Below, piece by piece: positions 60,194 through 64,000 of a DNA stretch of 64,000 bases. Source of the DNA: Clostridiales bacterium. GTDB lineage: Bacteria > Bacillota > Clostridia > Oscillospirales > Oscillospiraceae. Position 1 is the first letter of the stretch, and the number at the start of each line of letters is the position of its first letter. Both the position numbers and the translations under genes were made by a program. The stretch spans positions 1-64,000 of the forward strand of contig JAAYAR010000068.1 of the NCBI GenBank assembly GCA_012719235.1. Direction: 5' to 3'. The notes beneath the pieces were generated by a model. That model was not told the origin of the DNA, ran no database searches, and was given only the letters and a program-made list of their open reading frames with translations.

Positions 60194-61909
60194 TTACTTT
60201 TTGCAATAAACGTCCATATCCCGACACATCCGCGACAGGATCTCGGCCGTGATGCTCTCGCCGGGGCCTGCCGCGCCGCAGTAAAGTTTAAGTTTCGGTT
60301 CGGTTCCGGAGGGGCGCACGATTATCGAGCACCTGTCCTCCAACTCGAAAATCAATACGTTTCCTTCCGGAAGACCGGAGGAAAAGGATTCACCCGTAAC
60401 AAGATCGGTCCTCACACCGCTCTGCAGATCGGTCATTGAAAGCACTTTTTTACCCGCGACGGCTGCGGGAGGCGCGCTGCGAAGAGACGCCATGATCGCT
60501 TTCATCGTTTCAACACCCTGAACGCCCTCATAAATATAGTTCTTCGTGCGATCCATATAAAAGCCGTACTGCTCATAGAGCGACAAAAGCACATCCTTCA
60601 GCGTCCTGCCGTGCAGTTTGTGCCAGGAGGTCATTTCACATATGACAGCGGAAGCTGTGACCGCATCCTTATCACGAACGAACGTGCCGAACATATAGCC
60701 GATGCTCTCTTCAAATCCCATCACGAAACGGTCCTCTTCCCCACGCGCTTCGAATTTGCGGATAATTCCGGCAATATTCTTGAATCCGGTGAGCACCGAT
60801 TCTGTCGTGCAGCCATAAGTCTGTGCGATCATGTCCGTCATCCGGGTGCTCACTATCGACCTCACGATCACGGGATCGGCGGGCAGTGTACCGTGTGCCG
60901 ATCGTCTCGAGAGCACATAGTCGGTTAGCAGCACTCCCATCTCGTTGCCGGTAGGAAAGTAGTACTCTCCGGCATGCAGCACCGCGCAAGCGACGCGGTC
61001 GGCGTCGGGGTCTGTTACAAGTATTAAGTCCGGCTTGAGCGCGGCGGCGTGCGCCATCGACACGTCGAACGCTTCCCGCAGTTCCGGGTTAGGTTTAGGG
61101 CACGTAGAAAAATCTCCGTCGGGATGTTCCTGCTCTTTGACGACGGTCAGGTCCTGCAGACCCATCCTGCGCAGAACAGTTGTGACGGGCAAGAGTCCTG
61201 TGCCGTTGAGCGGTGTGTAAAGGACCTTCAGCCCCGCTTCACGGACGGCATCCGGTTCACTTATACTTGCCAGGACCTGTTCGTAGAAAGCCTCGTTGAC
61301 ATCATGCGGTATAAATTCTATCATTTTCTCTTTCAGAGCCGCTGTAAAGCCGGTTACATTTACACCAGTAAACAAGTCGGTTTCCTTAATGCAGCCCATA
61401 ATCACTCCGGCTTCATCGTCGTCGATCTGGCATCCATCCGGCCCGTATACCTTGAAACCGTTATACTCCTTTGAGTTATGGCTCGCCGTTATCATCACGC
61501 CGCCCGAACAGTTGAGAAAGCGTATAGCAAACGACAAAAGCGGCGTCGGCGTCAGAACTGGATACAAAAAACACTTTATGCCGTTAGCCGCAAAGACCGA
61601 TGCCGTCAGTTCGGCAAACATCCGGGAATTATTGCGGGAGTCATACGAGACGGCAGCGACCGGTGAGAACTGTTTTCTGTTGAGATAATCCGCATAACCC
61701 TGCGCGGCCTGCCCTAAGGTATATCTGTTCATCCGATTTGTTCCGGGTCCCATCTTGCCCCGAAGCCCGGCCGTTCCGAATGAAAGGGAAGTATAGAAAC
61801 TGTCAATAATTTCATTCTCGGACAGACCCATCAGCTCGGAGCGCATCGGGTCTTCCGGCGGAAGCCTGTTCAGCCAGTTGTTATACGATTCGAAAACATC
61901 AACTGTCAT
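60194..61909 (-). CDS. pgcA: Phosphoglucomutase/phosphomannomutase (PgcA type)
   Basis: Alpha-D-phosphohexomutase that interconverts hexose 1- and 6-phosphates. The active-site serine is in VMITASHNSKEYNGFKVYG near residue 138, the metal loop is VTDPDADRVA near residue 300, and the sugar-binding GFEESIGYMFG lies near residue 395. The phosphate-binding RPSGTEPKLKLY is near residue 540. Length of about 571 aa fits the long alpha-PGM group of Firmicutes. ATG 61909 follows AAAGGATTTG; a GTG 6 nt upstream is possible but too close to that site. It heads the minus-strand pair with thrS. Confidence 0.94.
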   Translation of the reverse strand: MTVDVFESYNNWLNRLPPEDPMRSELMGLSENEIIDSFYTSLSFGTAGLRGKMGPGTNRMNRYTLGQAAQGYADYLNRKQFSPVAAVSYDSRNNSRMFAELTASVFAANGIKCFLYPVLTPTPLLSFAIRFLNCSGGVMITASHNSKEYNGFKVYGPDGCQIDDDEAGVIMGCIKETDLFTGVNVTGFTAALKEKMIEFIPHDVNEAFYEQVLASISEPDAVREAGLKVLYTPLNGTGLLPVTTVLRRMGLQDLTVVKEQEHPDGDFSTCPKPNPELREAFDVSMAHAAALKPDLILVTDPDADRVACAVLHAGEYYFPTGNEMGVLLTDYVLSRRSAHGTLPADPVIVRSIVSTRMTDMIAQTYGCTTESVLTGFKNIAGIIRKFEARGEEDRFVMGFEESIGYMFGTFVRDKDAVTASAVICEMTSWHKLHGRTLKDVLLSLYEQYGFYMDRTKNYIYEGVQGVETMKAIMASLRSAPPAAVAGKKVLSMTDLQSGVRTDLVTGESFSSGLPEGNVLIFELEDRCSIIVRPSGTEPKLKLYCGAAGPGESITAEILSRMCRDMDVYCKK

Positions 61910-62355
61910 AATCACAAATCCTTTCCGTAAAATTATAGACCGCAGACTGGATTGTTACAAGCATGATTTCCGGTAACTTAGGTCACCGGAAGCAAGATGT
62001 ACATCGCGTGCCGAAACGCCGGCAAAACAGTCACATCGGCCGATCGCTGGTCCGTATCCGGTTCCTTGTGCCGTAAATAATGCCCGGCAGGCAAATAATC
62101 CTCTATGTCATATTGCCCTTACAGCGAACTACAGGTATTATTAGTGCTGCGAAATGCTTTTTGTCATCGTCAGCTTGACAAAACTTATCTTTCCAGTAGA
62201 ATATTTAGAAATGTGAATTAAGAACAACTTGATATTGATAATCGCCCGACACAGCAGAAACTGCCGACTGAACGCAGCAGACGGTGCCGCCTGATGGTAA
62301 TTGATTTGTGCCGGTTCGTTTAGCGTTTCAAATGCGCGAAAGGAGCAGCGTATCC
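61910..62355. other. 446-bp divergent intergenic region and valS leader
   Basis: No protein gene is visible. It contains an inverted repeat TTCCGGT...ACCGGAA near 61969-61992 without a T-run, and the valS promoter. The valS leader (about 145 nt) contains a small hairpin GCAG-AAA-CTGC near 62263 but lacks the conserved TGGTACCGCG box of a T-box leader; the nearest look-alike is GGTGCCGCC near 62284. Confidence 0.6.
62175..62202 (+). promoter_or_regulatory. Sigma-A promoter for valS
   Basis: TTGACA (62175-62180), a 16-nt spacer and TAGAAT (62197-62202). It would give a leader of about 145 nt before the valS ATG at 62356. Confidence 0.7.
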
Positions 62356-64000
62356 ATGAAAGAACTTCCCAAGAGCTACGATCCCCGCAGCGTTGAAGAC
62401 CGCATCTACAGGATGTGGAATGACAGCGGCTGCTTTCGGGGTAAAATCGACCGGAGCAAAAAGCCCTTTACAATTGTAATTCCTCCGCCCAACGTCACAG
62501 CCGCGCTCCATATAGGTCACGCGTGCGATAACACGATCCAGGACATTCTTATCCGCTTCAGGAGGATGCAGGGGTATTGTGCGCTTTGGATCCCGGGAAC
62601 CGACCACGCGGGCATCGCAACACAGATAAAAGTTGAGGAAAAACTGCGCAATGAAGGGCTCACCCGAACGGATCTCGGGCGCGAAAAGTTTCTTGAGGCT
62701 GTCTGGGCATGGAAAAACGAATACGGCGGCAGGATTATAAACCAGCTAAAAAAGCTGGGATCGTCGTGCGACTGGAGCCGTGAGCGCTTTACTATGGACG
62801 AGGGCTGCTCAAAAGCAGTGCGCACCGTATTTTACAATATGTACCGAAAGAGGCTCATTTATAAGGGAAACCGCATCGTAAACTGGTGCCCGGACTGCGT
62901 TACGGCTCTTTCGGACATAGAAGTGGAGCACGATGACCGCGACGGCAGCTTATGGTATATCAGATACCCGATTAAAGACAGTGACGATTATATTACCGTC
63001 GCCACTACCCGCCCTGAGACCATGTTGGGCGACACGGGAGTTGCGGTCAACCCCGAGGATGAACGCTATCGGCATCTGATCGGCAAAACAGCGATCTTGC
63101 CACTTGTCGGCCGCGAGATCCCAATTATTGCGGATGAATACGTCGACTCCTCGTTCGGCACAGGCTGCGTCAAAATGACCCCGGCGCACGACCCCAACGA
63201 TTTTGAGGTGGGCATGCGCCACTCGCTCGAGCAGATCTGTGTTCTTGACGAACACGGCATCATTAACGGGAACGGCGGAGTGTACAGAGGTCTCGACAGA
63301 TATGAAGCGCGTAAGCGGATCTGCGACGATCTTGAGCAGCTCGGCTATCTTGTAAAAACAGAGAAATACTCGCACAACGTCGGAGCATGCTACAGATGCG
63401 GCTCGGATGTTGAGCCGATGATCTCGGATCAGTGGTTCGTAAAAATGAAACCTCTCGCCGCTAAGGGAATAAATGCCGTCAACGAGGGTGAAATAAAGTT
63501 TGTACCCGACCGTTTCAAGAAGATATATATCAACTGGATGGAAAACGTTCATGACTGGTGTATTTCCCGCCAGCTCTGGTGGGGACATCAGATCCCTGCC
63601 TGGTATTGCCTGGACTGCGGACACGTTAACGTGGCAATAGAGGATCCGGCAAGCTGCGAAAACTGCGGCTCCGGTAACCTTAAACAGGATGAGGATGTGC
63701 TTGATACGTGGTTTTCTTCTGCACTCTGGCCGTTCTCAACGCTCGGCTGGCCGGAAAACACCGAGGATCTCAGCTTTTTCTACCCTACAGACGTGCTTGT
63801 AACTGCCTACGATATCATCTTCTTCTGGGTAGCAAGAATGATATTCTCCGGCCTTGAGCATACCGGAGAAGCGCCTTTCCACACCGTTTTTATCCACGGC
63901 CTGGTCCGCGACGAAAAAGGCAGAAAGATGTCAAAATCCCTCGGGAACGGCGTGGACCCGCTCGAAATGATCGAGCGCTACGGAGCGGACGCCCTGAGGC
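62356..64000 (+). CDS. valS: Valyl-tRNA synthetase (5' part, runs off the window)
   Basis: Class I synthetase charging tRNA-Val, with an editing domain that hydrolyses Thr-tRNA-Val. The visible 548 residues include [19 protein letters not shown] near residue 40 (HIGH motif), the editing region [18 protein letters not shown] near residue 215, zinc-type cysteines (CYRCG, CLDCG, CENCG) and [11 protein letters not shown] near residue 525 (KMSKS). ATG 62356 has AGGAG 10 nt upstream. The reading frame is open to the last base; the anticodon-binding and coiled-coil C-terminus lie beyond the window. Confidence 0.96.
   Translation, partial: MKELPKSYDPRSVEDRIYRMWNDSGCFRGKIDRSKKPFTIVIPPPNVTAALHIGHACDNTIQDILIRFRRMQGYCALWIPGTDHAGIATQIKVEEKLRNEGLTRTDLGREKFLEAVWAWKNEYGGRIINQLKKLGSSCDWSRERFTMDEGCSKAVRTVFYNMYRKRLIYKGNRIVNWCPDCVTALSDIEVEHDDRDGSLWYIRYPIKDSDDYITVATTRPETMLGDTGVAVNPEDERYRHLIGKTAILPLVGREIPIIADEYVDSSFGTGCVKMTPAHDPNDFEVGMRHSLEQICVLDEHGIINGNGGVYRGLDRYEARKRICDDLEQLGYLVKTEKYSHNVGACYRCGSDVEPMISDQWFVKMKPLAAKGINAVNEGEIKFVPDRFKKIYINWMENVHDWCISRQLWWGHQIPAWYCLDCGHVNVAIEDPASCENCGSGNLKQDEDVLDTWFSSALWPFSTLGWPENTEDLSFFYPTDVLVTAYDIIFFWVARMIFSGLEHTGEAPFHTVFIHGLVRDEKGRKMSKSLGNGVDPLEMIERYGADALR

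Noticed and set aside
62210-62355. T-box leader for valS
   Set aside because: The conserved TGGTACC box and AGTA/GNTG elements are absent; only a weak GGTGCCGCC look-alike is present.
1-64000. CRISPR arrays, transposases, prophage genes
   Set aside because: No regularly spaced repeats, cas genes or recognisable transposase or phage genes were seen; the only recombinase is the chromosomal XerD type.

Overview
The window looks like chromosome from a spore-forming, strictly anaerobic Gram-positive of the class Clostridia. Three things point there: sporulation genes (SpoIID-like, SpoIIM, YlbJ, YqfC, YqfD), Firmicute operon layouts (xseB-ispA-dxs-tlyA-nadK-argR-recN and yqfC-yqfD-phoH-ybeY-era-recO), and a folate C1 cluster of the kind found in acetogens. 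The species cannot be named from sequence alone. No tRNA, rRNA, CRISPR array, transposase or phage gene was recognised.

Layout. 0-8.2 kb: housekeeping operon (isoprenoid precursors, NAD kinase, arginine repressor, RecN, TyrRS). 8.4-26.4 kb: about 16 co-directional, tightly packed genes for C1 metabolism. The first half encodes MetF and MetV embedded in a flavin/iron-sulfur electron-transfer set: a 330-aa HdrA-like flavoprotein, a 429-aa ferredoxin/MvhD-like protein, HdrC, a 1481-aa HdrA-GltD-HdrA fusion, MvhD, two AsrA/HydB-like iron-sulfur proteins and an AsrB/HydG-like NAD(P)H-FAD subunit. The second half encodes a UroD/MtaA-type methyltransferase, an AcsE-like methyl-THF methyltransferase, Fhs, FchA, FolD and a formate channel. 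26.4-28.5 kb: a tetrahydrofolate riboswitch ahead of folC and folT. 28.4-29.7 kb: a lipoprotein NagZ. 29.8-32.5 kb, minus strand: asd-dapA-dapB. 32.7-37.5 kb: SpoIID-like, queA, apbE, a NusG-II protein and a Gx transporter. 37.7-45.8 kb: a sugar-type ABC importer whose operon also holds an HlyD-type adaptor and a MacB-like protein. 45.8-46.3 kb: a gene-free structured region with near-identical hairpins and 12-bp direct repeats. 46.3-50.3 kb, minus strand: membrane protein, XerD-like recombinase, SpoIIM, YlbJ. 50.5-57.5 kb: YqfC to MutS2. 57.7-64 kb: HPr, thrS and a phosphohexomutase (minus strand), and the 5' part of valS.

How it fits together. Formate imported or exported by the FocA-type channel is activated by Fhs, cyclised by FchA, reduced by FolD, and reduced again to methyl-THF by MetF/MetV. 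The AcsE-like and UroD-like proteins would then move the methyl group to or from a corrinoid carrier. The most striking feature is the redox machinery around MetFV. It looks like an NAD(P)H-linked, possibly electron-bifurcating methylene-THF reductase whose subunit set differs from the Moorella MetFV-HdrABC-MvhD arrangement: it has no HdrB, two to three HdrA modules, a GltD insertion and an AsrAB/HydBG-like input module. FolD has lost the usual cyclohydrolase lysine, which matches the presence of a separate FchA. No CO dehydrogenase/acetyl-CoA synthase, formate dehydrogenase or corrinoid protein lies in the window, so the direction of the pathway is open.
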